Shown piece after piece: positions 42,522-51,773 of a stretch of DNA of 64,000 nucleotides. Made by a program: the position numbers and the translations under genes. The notes under the pieces are model-generated. The model saw only the letters and a list, made by a program, of their open reading frames with translations, did no database searches and was not told the DNA's origin. Source of the DNA: Pseudomonas extremorientalis (lineage in GTDB: Bacteria; Pseudomonadota; Gammaproteobacteria; Pseudomonadales; Pseudomonadaceae); the NCBI RefSeq assembly GCF_001870465.1, contig NZ_MDGK01000052.1, positions 124,001-188,000 of the forward strand, given 5' to 3'. How positions within the stretch are numbered: the stretch's first letter is position 1; each line of letters starts with the position of its first letter.

Positions 42522-43238
42522 TTAAGACGCACGCAACCCGCGTTCCAGCCAGAGGCGGCTGGCCAGAGTCACCAGACCGTCGAGCAACAACGCCAGCAGC
42601 GCGGTGCACGCAGCGCCGAGCAGCAATTGCGGCTGATTGTTCAGGGCGATGCCGGGGAAGATCAGGCTGCCCAGGCTGTTGGCACCGATCAGGAACGCCA
42701 GCGGCGCGGTGCCGACATTGATCGCCAGGGCCACACGCACACCGCCAATGATGATTGGCACGGCGTTGGGCAATTCCACGCGAAACAGCACTTGGCGCGG
42801 CGTCATGCCGATGCCGGTGGCGGCTTCTTTCAGGGAGCCCTGGACGTTTTTCAGGCCTTCGTAGGTATTGCGCACGATAGGCAGGAGGGAGGCGAGGAAC
42901 AGCGCGAAGATGGCCGGGCCGCTGCCGATGCCAAGAACGCCGAGGGCGATGGCCAGTACGGCCAGGGGCGGGACGGTGTTGCCGATGTTGAAGATCTGCA
43001 TGAAGCGTTCTGCGCGCCCGACCATGTGCGGTCGGCTGAGCAGGATACCGGCGGGGATGCCCACAATCAGGGCGGCCAGCATGGAGACAAGAACGAGGAT
43101 CAGATGAGCTTGCAGGTAAAACAACAAATCGTCGCGGTACAGTTCGATCGTGTTGATGCCGATCCAGTGGACCAGCAGGGCCAAGAGGGCGACGACAACC
43201 GCTCCTCCTATCAGCCCTTTGCCATAGCGAATAGCCAC
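42522..43238 (-). CDS. opuCD: Quaternary-amine ABC transporter permease (second)
   Basis: A 238-residue permease with about six helices (GGAVVVALLALLVHWIGI, AHLILVLVSMLAALIVGIPAG, AVLAIALGVLGIGSGPAIFALFLASLL). The EAA loop is EAATGIGMTPRQVLFRVELP. GTG 43238 was chosen because AGGAG lies 8 nt upstream; the in-frame ATG at 43274 adds 12 residues without a ribosome site. It is the first gene of the operon and shows the same fold as opuCB, consistent with a heterodimeric channel. Confidence 0.88.
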   Translation of the reverse strand: MAIRYGKGLIGGAVVVALLALLVHWIGINTIELYRDDLLFYLQAHLILVLVSMLAALIVGIPAGILLSRPHMVGRAERFMQIFNIGNTVPPLAVLAIALGVLGIGSGPAIFALFLASLLPIVRNTYEGLKNVQGSLKEAATGIGMTPRQVLFRVELPNAVPIIIGGVRVALAINVGTAPLAFLIGANSLGSLIFPGIALNNQPQLLLGAACTALLALLLDGLVTLASRLWLERGLRAS

Positions 43239-43569
43239 AGGCGGACTCCTTTTTTCTTCTGTCGGCGCCCACATTCTCCGGCGGCAATGCCATTCCTGGC
43301 TGCCTCTGAATGTGGTCGCGAAATGCAGCTCGCCGATACCGGCAACGCGGTATGCGATCGAGCCATGAGCGCAGCCTCGTCAGGCTAACTTGCTGATTTA
43401 TCAGCCCCTGTTCCGAGTGCGGTAGCAGGGGAGTGGACGTCTCTACCTTTTAAAAGGTTCCACACTTGGCAGCATTTAGCCACCCCCAATGGGCTGAACG
43501 GTGGTCCGTCCTCCCGGGTTTGCGCTATACTCGCCGCCCTTTTTTGACTCACCTGCCAGGCGATTTCCC
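43239..43569. other. Intergenic region between the divergent opuCD and prfC
   Basis: This 331-bp gap holds no convincing gene. Visible features are an inverted repeat CCCCTG...CAGGGG (43405-43431) and a perfect palindrome ACCTTTTAAAAGGT (43445-43458). A plausible -10 (TATACT, 43525-43530) lies upstream of prfC. The palindrome could be an operator for either gene. Confidence 0.5.
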
Positions 43570-45153
<1,584 letters not shown>

Positions 45154-45173
45154 GGTCTGAGCGGTAAAGAACA

Positions 45174-45203
45174 GGGCGAAGCTGTGATGGCTTCGCCCTT
45201 TTT
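45174..45203 (+). terminator. Terminator after prfC
   Basis: A perfect 9-bp stem GGGCGAAGC / GCTTCGCCC with a 7-nt loop is followed by TTTTTA, 20 bp after the prfC stop. Confidence 0.9.
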
Positions 45204-45223
45204 ATTGGCCAAACAGAAATTAA

Positions 45224-45330
45224 AATGTGGGAGGGGGCTTGCCCCCGATATCAATGGATCAATCAATAAATCCGCTGGCTGGTACGCCGCCATCGGGGGC
45301 AAGTCGAATCGTCGCACCGCCCCTCCCACA
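45224..45330. repeat. Degenerate REPIN with an interrupted right arm
   Basis: The left REP (AATGTGGGAGGGGGCTTGCC) is intact. The right REP is split: CATCGGGGGCAAG is followed by about 16 foreign bases (TCGAATCGTCGCACCG) before CCCCTCCCACAT. The pair therefore looks like an older REPIN disrupted by a small insertion. Confidence 0.75.
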
Positions 45331-45427
45331 TCTTGATCTTCATCGATCAGGGCTATTGGCGAGAAACCCACATCCCGTCTAGCGTTTGAAGTATTTCACT
45401 CACCCATCGACGGAATAGGAGGCCACC

Positions 45428-45673
45428 GTGCGTATAACTCAACGCGTCATTCAACTGGTGCTGCTGGGGGCTTTGGGCTTGTTCGCCTCATTGGCCCTGG
45501 CTGGCGCCGGCACGCCCCAATGGAAGGACACAGGCCCTGTCACCAAGAAAAAACAGCAGGAGGTCAACTCTGGCAGTTGGCAGCCCCAGGCCCAGCCTGC
45601 GCCCAAGGAGGATGCGGAAAATCCCTATAACGAGGGGGAGGACAGTGCTACCTTCGACGACGGTGAGACCTGA
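45428..45673 (+). CDS. Small secreted hypothetical protein (81 aa)
   Basis: The N-terminal signal peptide (RVIQLVLLGALGLFASLALAGAG) is followed by a hydrophilic, Gln/Pro/Lys-rich and then acidic tail (EDAENPYNEGEDSATFDDGE). GTG 45428 is preceded by GGAGG with good spacing. No family was recognised. It is followed within about 100 bp by another small exported acidic protein on the same strand. Confidence 0.7.
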   Translation: MRITQRVIQLVLLGALGLFASLALAGAGTPQWKDTGPVTKKKQQEVNSGSWQPQAQPAPKEDAENPYNEGEDSATFDDGET

Positions 45674-45769
45674 GACCTGGCGTAAACCCGGCATCGGGGC
45701 TAGCGTCAATACTGGCGGCGGTAGACGGCTGTCGCGCGGGATTGACCTACTGACTGGACGGAATCAACC

Positions 45770-46024
45770 ATGAGTATTTTTCAACGAGTCGTGCTGTTGA
45801 TAAAAGTGCTGGTGCTGTTGTCGTTGGGGATGTCGTCGGCCTGGGCGCATAACCCGGTGCAGAGCGGTGTTGTGGCTTCGGGGCACAGCCAGGATCTGCA
45901 ACTGGCGAAGTCCGAGGCGGAGCCTGGCGACAAGGGCCAGGGTGGCAGTGAGGACGACGATGACTCCACCACCGACGAGCCGGACAGTGATGATCCGGAC
46001 GCCGAAGGCGACAGCCAGACATAG
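45770..46024 (+). CDS. Small secreted acidic hypothetical protein (84 aa)
   Basis: A signal peptide (VVLLIKVLVLLSLGMSSAWA, cleavage near AWA-HN) leads to a short, strongly acidic tail rich in Asp, Ser and Glu (EDDDDSTTDEPDSDDPDAEG). The tail has no cysteine and is likely disordered. ATG 45770 has only a weak ribosome site. It could be a periplasmic polyanion or metal buffer, but nothing in the sequence proves this. It converges on dppF. Confidence 0.6.
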   Translation: MSIFQRVVLLIKVLVLLSLGMSSAWAHNPVQSGVVASGHSQDLQLAKSEAEPGDKGQGGSEDDDDSTTDEPDSDDPDAEGDSQT

Positions 46025-46138
46025 GCATCGCCCAAAAGAAAGCCCCTCCCACCAGGCTGATGCGCAACCTGACGGGAAGGGCGGTAGAACGCTTTGCGAT
46101 GCCCTGGGCACCTTCACCCAGGGCATTTTTGTTGCGGG

Positions 46139-47110
46139 TCACGCCACGAATTGCTCCGCATAATGGCAAGCCACCTGGCGGTTATCCAAGGCCCGCAGTT
46201 GCGGCTCCTCGCTGCTGCAGCGCGCGGTCGCATACGGGCAACGCTTGTGGAACGCGCAGCCCGGCGGCGGGTTCAGCGGGTTAGGCAACTCGCCGACGAT
46301 CTTGATCTTCGGCTTGTTCGGGTCCGGATGGATGGTCGGGGTGGCCGACAGCAGCGCCTGGGTGTACGGGTGCAGCGGGCGTGCGTAGATGTCTTCCTTG
46401 GGGCCCACTTCCACCGGGCGGCCGAGGTACATCACCATCACGTCATCGGCGACATGCTGCACCACCGCCAGGTTGTGGGAGATGAACACGTAGGCCGTGT
46501 TGAATTCCTGCTGCAGGTCCATGAACAGGTTGAGCACCTGGGCCTGGATCGATACGTCGAGCGCCGAGGTCGGTTCATCCGCCACCAGCACTTTCGGTTG
46601 CAGCATCATCGCGCGGGCCAGGGCGATGCGTTGGCGTTGGCCGCCGGAGAACATGTGCGGGTAGCGCTGATAATGCTCGGGGCGCAGGCCCACTTGCTTC
46701 ATCATCGCCTGCACTTTTTCGCGGCGTTCGGCGGCGGACAGGTTGGTGTTGATCAACAACGGCTCGCCCAGTTGATCGCCAACTTTCTGCCGTGGGTTGA
46801 GCGACGCGTACGGGCTCTGGAATACCATCTGCACGTCTTTGCGCAATTGCTTGCGCTGGGCCTTGTCGGCGCCGGCCACTTCCTGGCCGGCGATTTTCAA
46901 GGAACCGGAAGACGGCTCTTCGATCAATGTGAGCGCACGGGCCAGGGTAGATTTGCCGCAACCCGACTCGCCTACAACGGCGAGGGTCTTGCCGGCTTCC
47001 AACTCAAAGGACACGCCATTGAGGGCGCGCACAGTGGCGTGGCCCTTGAACAGGCCACGGGACACTTCGTAGTGACGGGTCAGGTCGCGGGCGGTAAGAA
47101 CGACGGCCAT
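46139..47110 (-). CDS. dppF: Dipeptide ABC transporter ATP-binding protein DppF
   Basis: The second ATPase of the peptide importer, 323 residues. It has Walker A GESGCGKST, signature FSGGQRQRIALARAM, Walker B VLVADEPTSALD and the C-terminal oligopeptide/dipeptide extension with GCAFHKRCPYATARC, whose cysteines bind an iron-sulfur cluster in related ATPases. The ATG shares one base with the dppD stop (TAATG). It is the last gene of the operon. Confidence 0.93.
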   Translation of the reverse strand: MAVVLTARDLTRHYEVSRGLFKGHATVRALNGVSFELEAGKTLAVVGESGCGKSTLARALTLIEEPSSGSLKIAGQEVAGADKAQRKQLRKDVQMVFQSPYASLNPRQKVGDQLGEPLLINTNLSAAERREKVQAMMKQVGLRPEHYQRYPHMFSGGQRQRIALARAMMLQPKVLVADEPTSALDVSIQAQVLNLFMDLQQEFNTAYVFISHNLAVVQHVADDVMVMYLGRPVEVGPKEDIYARPLHPYTQALLSATPTIHPDPNKPKIKIVGELPNPLNPPPGCAFHKRCPYATARCSSEEPQLRALDNRQVACHYAEQFVA

Positions 47111-48078
47111 TACGCCACCTCCTGGTTCAAGGGGTAGAAGCAGCGCGCAAGGCTGTTGGTTTTCGGATCAAGGCCGGGGCGCTGGCTCCGGCAGTTTTCC
47201 TGCACGTACGGGCAGCGCGGCGACAGCAGGCAGCCCTGCGGACGGTCATAGCGGCCGGGTACGATACCGGGCAACGTGGCCAGGCGCGTGGCGCCCAGGC
47301 TGTGCTCCGGGATCGCCTTGAGCAGGGCTTCGCTGTACGGGTGCGCCGGGATGTCGAACAGTTGCGGCACCTGGCCGACTTCCACCGCTTGGCCGGCGTA
47401 CATCACGCACACGCGCTGGGCGGTTTCCGCCACGACCGCGAGGTCGTGGGTGATCAGCACCAGGCCCATGTTCTGTTCTTTCTGCAGGGCCAGCAGCAGG
47501 TCCATGATCTGCGCTTGAATGGTGACGTCCAGTGCGGTGGTCGGTTCGTCGGCAATCAGCAGCTTTGGCTCGCCGGCAATCGCCATGGCAATAGCCACAC
47601 GCTGGCTCATACCGCCGGACAGTTGGTGCGGGTAGGCATCCATACGGCTGGCAGCGCCCGGGATTTCAACCTTTTCCAACAGTTCGATGGCGCGTTTGCG
47701 CGCTTGTTTGCCGGACATTTTCAGGTGCAGGCGCAGCACTTCTTCGATCTGGAAGCCCACGGTGTAGCTGGGGTTCAGCGCGGTCATCGGGTCCTGGAAC
47801 ACCATCGCCAGGTCTTTGCCGACGATCTGGCGACGCTGGCGATTGCTCAACTTGAGCATGTCCTTGCCATCGAAGTTCAGGGCGTCGGCGGTAACGATGC
47901 CGGGGTGCTCGATCAGGCCCATCAGCGCCATCATGGTCACGGATTTACCCGAGCCCGACTCGCCAACGATGGCCAGTACTTCGCCTTTGTCGACGGAAAT
48001 GTCGAGGCCATCGACCACCGGCACGGCGGTCTTGTCGCCGAAGCGCACGTTGAGATTCTTGATTTCTAACAGTGACAT
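47110..48078 (-). CDS. dppD: Dipeptide ABC transporter ATP-binding protein DppD
   Basis: The first ATPase, 322 residues. It has Walker A GESGSGKSVT, signature LSGGMSQRVAIAMAI, Walker B LLIADEPTTALD and a C-terminal cysteine-rich extension (QGCLLSPRCPYVQENC). ATG 48078 follows GAGGAGATTCCC; the longer frame to 48123 overlaps dppC and was rejected. It pairs with DppF. Confidence 0.93.
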   Translation of the reverse strand: MSLLEIKNLNVRFGDKTAVPVVDGLDISVDKGEVLAIVGESGSGKSVTMMALMGLIEHPGIVTADALNFDGKDMLKLSNRQRRQIVGKDLAMVFQDPMTALNPSYTVGFQIEEVLRLHLKMSGKQARKRAIELLEKVEIPGAASRMDAYPHQLSGGMSQRVAIAMAIAGEPKLLIADEPTTALDVTIQAQIMDLLLALQKEQNMGLVLITHDLAVVAETAQRVCVMYAGQAVEVGQVPQLFDIPAHPYSEALLKAIPEHSLGATRLATLPGIVPGRYDRPQGCLLSPRCPYVQENCRSQRPGLDPKTNSLARCFYPLNQEVA

Positions 48079-48088
48079 GGGAATCTCC

Positions 48089-49006
48089 TCAGGCGGCGTT
48101 CTTGAGTTTCGGGTCCAGCGCATCGCGCAGGCCGTCGCCCATCAAGTTGATTGCCAGCACGCTGAGCAAAATGGTCAGACCCGGCAGGCTTACCACCCAC
48201 CAGGCGCGTTCGATGTAGTCACGGGCCGAAGCCAGCATGGTGCCCCACTCCGGGGTTGGCGGTTGTACGCCAAGGCCGAGGAAGCCGAGGGCCGCAGCAT
48301 CGAGGATCGCCGAAGAGAAACTCAAGGTGGCCTGGACGATCAGCGGTGCCATGCAGTTGGGCAGCACGGTGATGAACATCAGGCGCGGCAGGCCGGCACC
48401 GGCGAGGCGCGCGGCGGTCACGTAGTCGCGGTTCAGTTCGCCCATCACCGCCGCGCGGGTCAGGCGCACGTAGGACGGCAGCGAGACGATGGCGATGGCG
48501 ATCACGGTGTTGATCAGGCCAGGGCCGAGGATTGCCACAATGGCCACGGCCAGCAGCAGCGACGGCAGGGCCAGCATGATGTCCATCAGACGCATGATGG
48601 TCGGGCCGAGCAAGCGCGGGAAGAACCCGGCGAACAGACCCAGCAGAATGCCCGGGATCAGCGACATCACCACCGACGACAAGCCGATCAGCAACGACAG
48701 GCGCGAGCCCTGGATCAGGCGCGAGAGCAGGTCACGGCCCAGCTCGTCGGTGCCGAGCAGGAACTGCATCTGCCCACCCTCCAGCCAGGCTGGCGGGGTC
48801 AGCAGGAAGTCGCGGTATTGCTCGCTCGGGTTATGCGGTGCCACCCACGGGGCGAAGATCGCGCAGAACACGATCAGCAACATGAACAGCAGGCCGGCAA
48901 CCGCGCCTTTGTTCTTGGAAAAGGCTTGCCAGAATTCTTTGTACGGGGACGGGTACAGCAGGCTTTGATCGACTGCTGACACTGGAGTAGGTGTGGTCAT
49001 GGTCAT
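48089..49006 (-). CDS. dppC: Dipeptide ABC transporter permease DppC
   Basis: A 305-residue permease with an N-terminal OppC_N segment (KEFWQAFSKNKGAVAGLLFMLL) and about six helices. The binding-protein-dependent motif DYVTAARLAGAGLPRLMF interacts with the ATPases. The start is ATG 49006, with a second ATG at 49000 as an alternative. It follows dppB closely. Confidence 0.93.
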   Translation of the reverse strand: MTMTTPTPVSAVDQSLLYPSPYKEFWQAFSKNKGAVAGLLFMLLIVFCAIFAPWVAPHNPSEQYRDFLLTPPAWLEGGQMQFLLGTDELGRDLLSRLIQGSRLSLLIGLSSVVMSLIPGILLGLFAGFFPRLLGPTIMRLMDIMLALPSLLLAVAIVAILGPGLINTVIAIAIVSLPSYVRLTRAAVMGELNRDYVTAARLAGAGLPRLMFITVLPNCMAPLIVQATLSFSSAILDAAALGFLGLGVQPPTPEWGTMLASARDYIERAWWVVSLPGLTILLSVLAINLMGDGLRDALDPKLKNAA

Positions 49007-49010
49007 GATC

Positions 49011-50021
49011 TCAGCGCTGGTGACGGATGCGTGGGTTGGCGAAGCCGTAGAGGATATCCACCACGAAATTCACCAGGATCACCAGGCAGGCGATCAGCAG
49101 GATGCCGTTCTGCACCACCGGGTAGTCCCGCGCGCCAATGGCTTCGATCAGCCATTTGCCGATGCCGGGCCACGAGAAGATGGTTTCGGTCAGGACCGCA
49201 CCGGCCAGCAGCGTGCCGACTTGCAGGCCGACCACGGTCAACACCGGGATCAGTGCGTTACGCAGGCCGTGCACGAACACCACGCGCGTCGGCGACAGGC
49301 CTTTGGCCTTGGCGGTGCGGATGTAATCTTCGCGCAGCACTTCGAGCATCGACGAACGGGTCATCCGCGCGATCACCGCCAGCGGGATGGTGCCGAGCAC
49401 GATGGCTGGCAGGATCAGGTGGTGCAGGGCGTCGAAGAACGCGTCCGGCTCGTCAGCCAGCAGCGTGTCGATGAGCATGAAGCCGGTGCGCGGCTCGATG
49501 TCGTAGAGCAGGTCGATCCGCCCGGAAACCGGGGTCCAGCCCAGGCTCACCGAGAAGAACATGATCAGGATCAGGCCCCACCAGAAGATCGGCATCGAAT
49601 ATCCCGCGAGGGAGATGCCCATCACCCCATGGTCGAACAGGGATCCTCGTTTCAGGGCCGCGATCACCCCGGCCAACAGGCCCAGGATACCGGCGAACAA
49701 CAGGGCGGCCATGGACAGTTCCAGGGTCGCGGGGAACAGGGCGGTGAACTCGGTCCACACGCTGGTGCGGGTACGCAGCGATTCGCCAAGGTCACCCTGG
49801 GCCAGTTTGCCGACGTAATCCAGGTATTGCGCATACAGCGGCTTGTTAAGGCCGAGGCGTTCCATTGCCTGTGCGTGCATCTCGGGGTCGACGCGCCGCT
49901 CGCCCATCATGACTTCGACGGGGTCGCCAGGGATCATGCGAATCAACGCAAACGTGAGCAACGTGATGCCGAAAAACGTGGGGATCAATAACCCCAGTCG
50001 GCGGGCAATAAAACTAAACAT
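49011..50021 (-). CDS. dppB: Dipeptide ABC transporter permease DppB
   Basis: A 336-residue permease. It begins MFSFIARRLGLLIPTFFGIT, with the PxxxG-type first helix, and carries the coupling loop EDYIRTAKAKGLSPTRVVFVHGLRNAL. ATG 50021 was preferred over an in-frame start at 50069, since the family N-terminus begins here. It follows dppA (50098) after a stem-loop and begins the transporter core operon. Confidence 0.93.
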   Translation of the reverse strand: MFSFIARRLGLLIPTFFGITLLTFALIRMIPGDPVEVMMGERRVDPEMHAQAMERLGLNKPLYAQYLDYVGKLAQGDLGESLRTRTSVWTEFTALFPATLELSMAALLFAGILGLLAGVIAALKRGSLFDHGVMGISLAGYSMPIFWWGLILIMFFSVSLGWTPVSGRIDLLYDIEPRTGFMLIDTLLADEPDAFFDALHHLILPAIVLGTIPLAVIARMTRSSMLEVLREDYIRTAKAKGLSPTRVVFVHGLRNALIPVLTVVGLQVGTLLAGAVLTETIFSWPGIGKWLIEAIGARDYPVVQNGILLIACLVILVNFVVDILYGFANPRIRHQR

Positions 50022-50057
50022 CTTGTCGTGTACCTCAATCAGCCGGTTAGGCAGGTC

Positions 50058-50083
50058 CGGCGCCGTCAATGTCGACGGCGCCG
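50058..50083. other. Intercistronic stem-loop between dppA and dppB
   Basis: A 10-bp perfect stem CGGCGCCGTC / GACGGCGCCG with a 6-nt loop lies between the dppA stop and the dppB start. No T-run follows on the minus strand. It probably stabilises the 3' end of the dppA mRNA, or attenuates entry into dppBCDF, so that binding protein is made in excess. Confidence 0.75.
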
Positions 50084-50097
50084 AGCGTTTTTCTTAT

Positions 50098-51693
50098 TTA
50101 CTTCACCTGGGTGGTGGCGAAGTTATTGTTCGTCAGAGGGCTTTGGGTATAACCCTCGACGTTCTTGCGCATAGCGGTGAACATTTTCGGGTAAGCCATG
50201 GGGATCCATGGTTGGTCCTTGTCGAAAACGTCCATGGCTTGTTCATAGAGTGCAGCGCGTTGTGCGGGTTCAGCCACAGCGCGCGCCTTGTCGATCAATT
50301 CTTGAAACTCTTTGTTACACCAGCGCGCGTAGTTTTCGCCGTTTTTCGCTGCATCGCAACTCAGGTTCGGCGTGAGGAAGTTATCCGGGTCGCCGTTATC
50401 CCCCGCCCATCCGGCGGATACCATGTCGTGTTCACCGTTTTTAGCACGCTTGAGCATTTCGCCCCATTCCATGACTTTGATATTCACCTTCAGGCCAATC
50501 TGCGCCAGATCCGCCTGCATGCGCTGGGCGCCGAGCATCGGGTTAGGGTTGGTCGGGCCGCCGCCGTTACGCGTGAACAGGGTGAACTCGGTGCCTTCCG
50601 GCACACCCGCTTCCTTGAGCAGGGCACGGGCCTTGTCGAGGTCACGCGGTGGGTTTTTCAGCTTGTCGTTGAAGCCCAGCAGCGTGGGGGGAAACGGGCC
50701 GGTGGCATCGACAGCGTTGCCTTTGCCGTACAGCGATTCGTTGTAGCCTTTTTTGTCGAACGCGATGTTGATCGCGTGACGCACCCGCGCGTCGCTCATG
50801 TACTTGTGTGTGGTGTTCAGTGCGGTGTAGGCGGTGGTCATCGCCGCCAGTTCATCGACCTTCAGGTTCGGGTCTTTCTTGATGCTTGGCAGGTCATCAG
50901 GCTTGGGATATAGCGCGACCTGGCATTCGTTGGCCTTGAGCTTCTGCAGGCGCACGTTGTTGTCGACCGCAATGGCCAGGATCAACGGATCGGCCGGCGG
51001 CTTGCCACGGAAGTACTCCGGGTTGGCCTTGAAGCGCACCTGGGCATCTTTCTGGTAGCGGATGAAGATGAACGGGCCGGTACCGATCGGCTTGCTATTG
51101 AGCTCATCGGTCTTACCGGCGGCGAGCAGTTTGTCGGCGTATTCAGCGGAGTGGATGGCGGTAAACGGCATCGCGACATCGGCCAGGAACGGTGCTTCAG
51201 GGCGCGTCAGGGTGAAGACCACCGTGTGGTCATCAGTCTTCTCGACACTTTTGAGCAGTTCCTTGAAGCCCATGCTTTCGAAATAGGGGAAACCCGTGGT
51301 GGATTTGTTATGCCAAGGGTGTTTCGGGTCCAACTGGCGCTGGAAGCTCCAGAGCACGTCATCGGCATTCAAGTTACGCGTGGGTTTGAAATAGTCGGTG
51401 GTGTGGAACTTGACGTCATCGCGCAGGTGGAACGTATAGGTCAGGCCGTCGTCACTGATTTCCCAGCTCTTGGCGAGCGCGGGAACAATTTCAGTGGTGC
51501 CTGGCTTGAAGTCCACCAAACGGTTGAACATGGTTTCAGCAGCGGCGTCAGCCGTCACGGCCGTGGTGTACAGGACCGGGTCGAAACCTTCCGGGCTGGC
51601 TTCGGTGCAGACCACCAGTGGTTTGGCCGAAACGCCGATGGCCACGCTCAACAGCGCGGCAGCCATGGCGGCTTGTAGTGGGAGCAATTTCAT
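50098..51693 (-). CDS. dppA: Peptide-binding protein, DppA type (paralogue adjacent to dppB)
   Basis: A 531-residue periplasmic SBP_bac_5 protein. The signal peptide ends near GVSA and the mature start KPLVVCTEASPEGFDPVLYTT carries the family cysteine. ATG 51693 is preceded by GAGGG. It is the most divergent of the four dppA-type proteins here (for example VLWSFQRQLDPKHPWHNK and IFIRYQKDAQVRFKANPEYF). Its operon position next to dppBCDF suggests that it is the dedicated partner. The ligand range (di- or tripeptides, haem) is not readable from sequence. Confidence 0.9.
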   Translation of the reverse strand: MKLLPLQAAMAAALLSVAIGVSAKPLVVCTEASPEGFDPVLYTTAVTADAAAETMFNRLVDFKPGTTEIVPALAKSWEISDDGLTYTFHLRDDVKFHTTDYFKPTRNLNADDVLWSFQRQLDPKHPWHNKSTTGFPYFESMGFKELLKSVEKTDDHTVVFTLTRPEAPFLADVAMPFTAIHSAEYADKLLAAGKTDELNSKPIGTGPFIFIRYQKDAQVRFKANPEYFRGKPPADPLILAIAVDNNVRLQKLKANECQVALYPKPDDLPSIKKDPNLKVDELAAMTTAYTALNTTHKYMSDARVRHAINIAFDKKGYNESLYGKGNAVDATGPFPPTLLGFNDKLKNPPRDLDKARALLKEAGVPEGTEFTLFTRNGGGPTNPNPMLGAQRMQADLAQIGLKVNIKVMEWGEMLKRAKNGEHDMVSAGWAGDNGDPDNFLTPNLSCDAAKNGENYARWCNKEFQELIDKARAVAEPAQRAALYEQAMDVFDKDQPWIPMAYPKMFTAMRKNVEGYTQSPLTNNNFATTQVK

Positions 51694-51734
51694 TCGGAGC
51701 CCTCTGCAATCGATGGGACCAGACAAGCGTAGAC

Positions 51735-51757
51735 GGCGGGCTCGTCCTGAGCCCGCC
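51735..51757. other. Intercistronic stem-loop between opdP and dppA
   Basis: A 9-bp stem GGCGGGCTC / GAGCCCGCC with a 5-nt loop lies in the 80-bp gap, without a T-run. It is the same kind of structure as the one at 50058-50083, and probably shapes relative expression of porin, binding protein and transporter core. Confidence 0.7.
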
Positions 51758-51773
51758 GCTTACTTGGCGCTGA

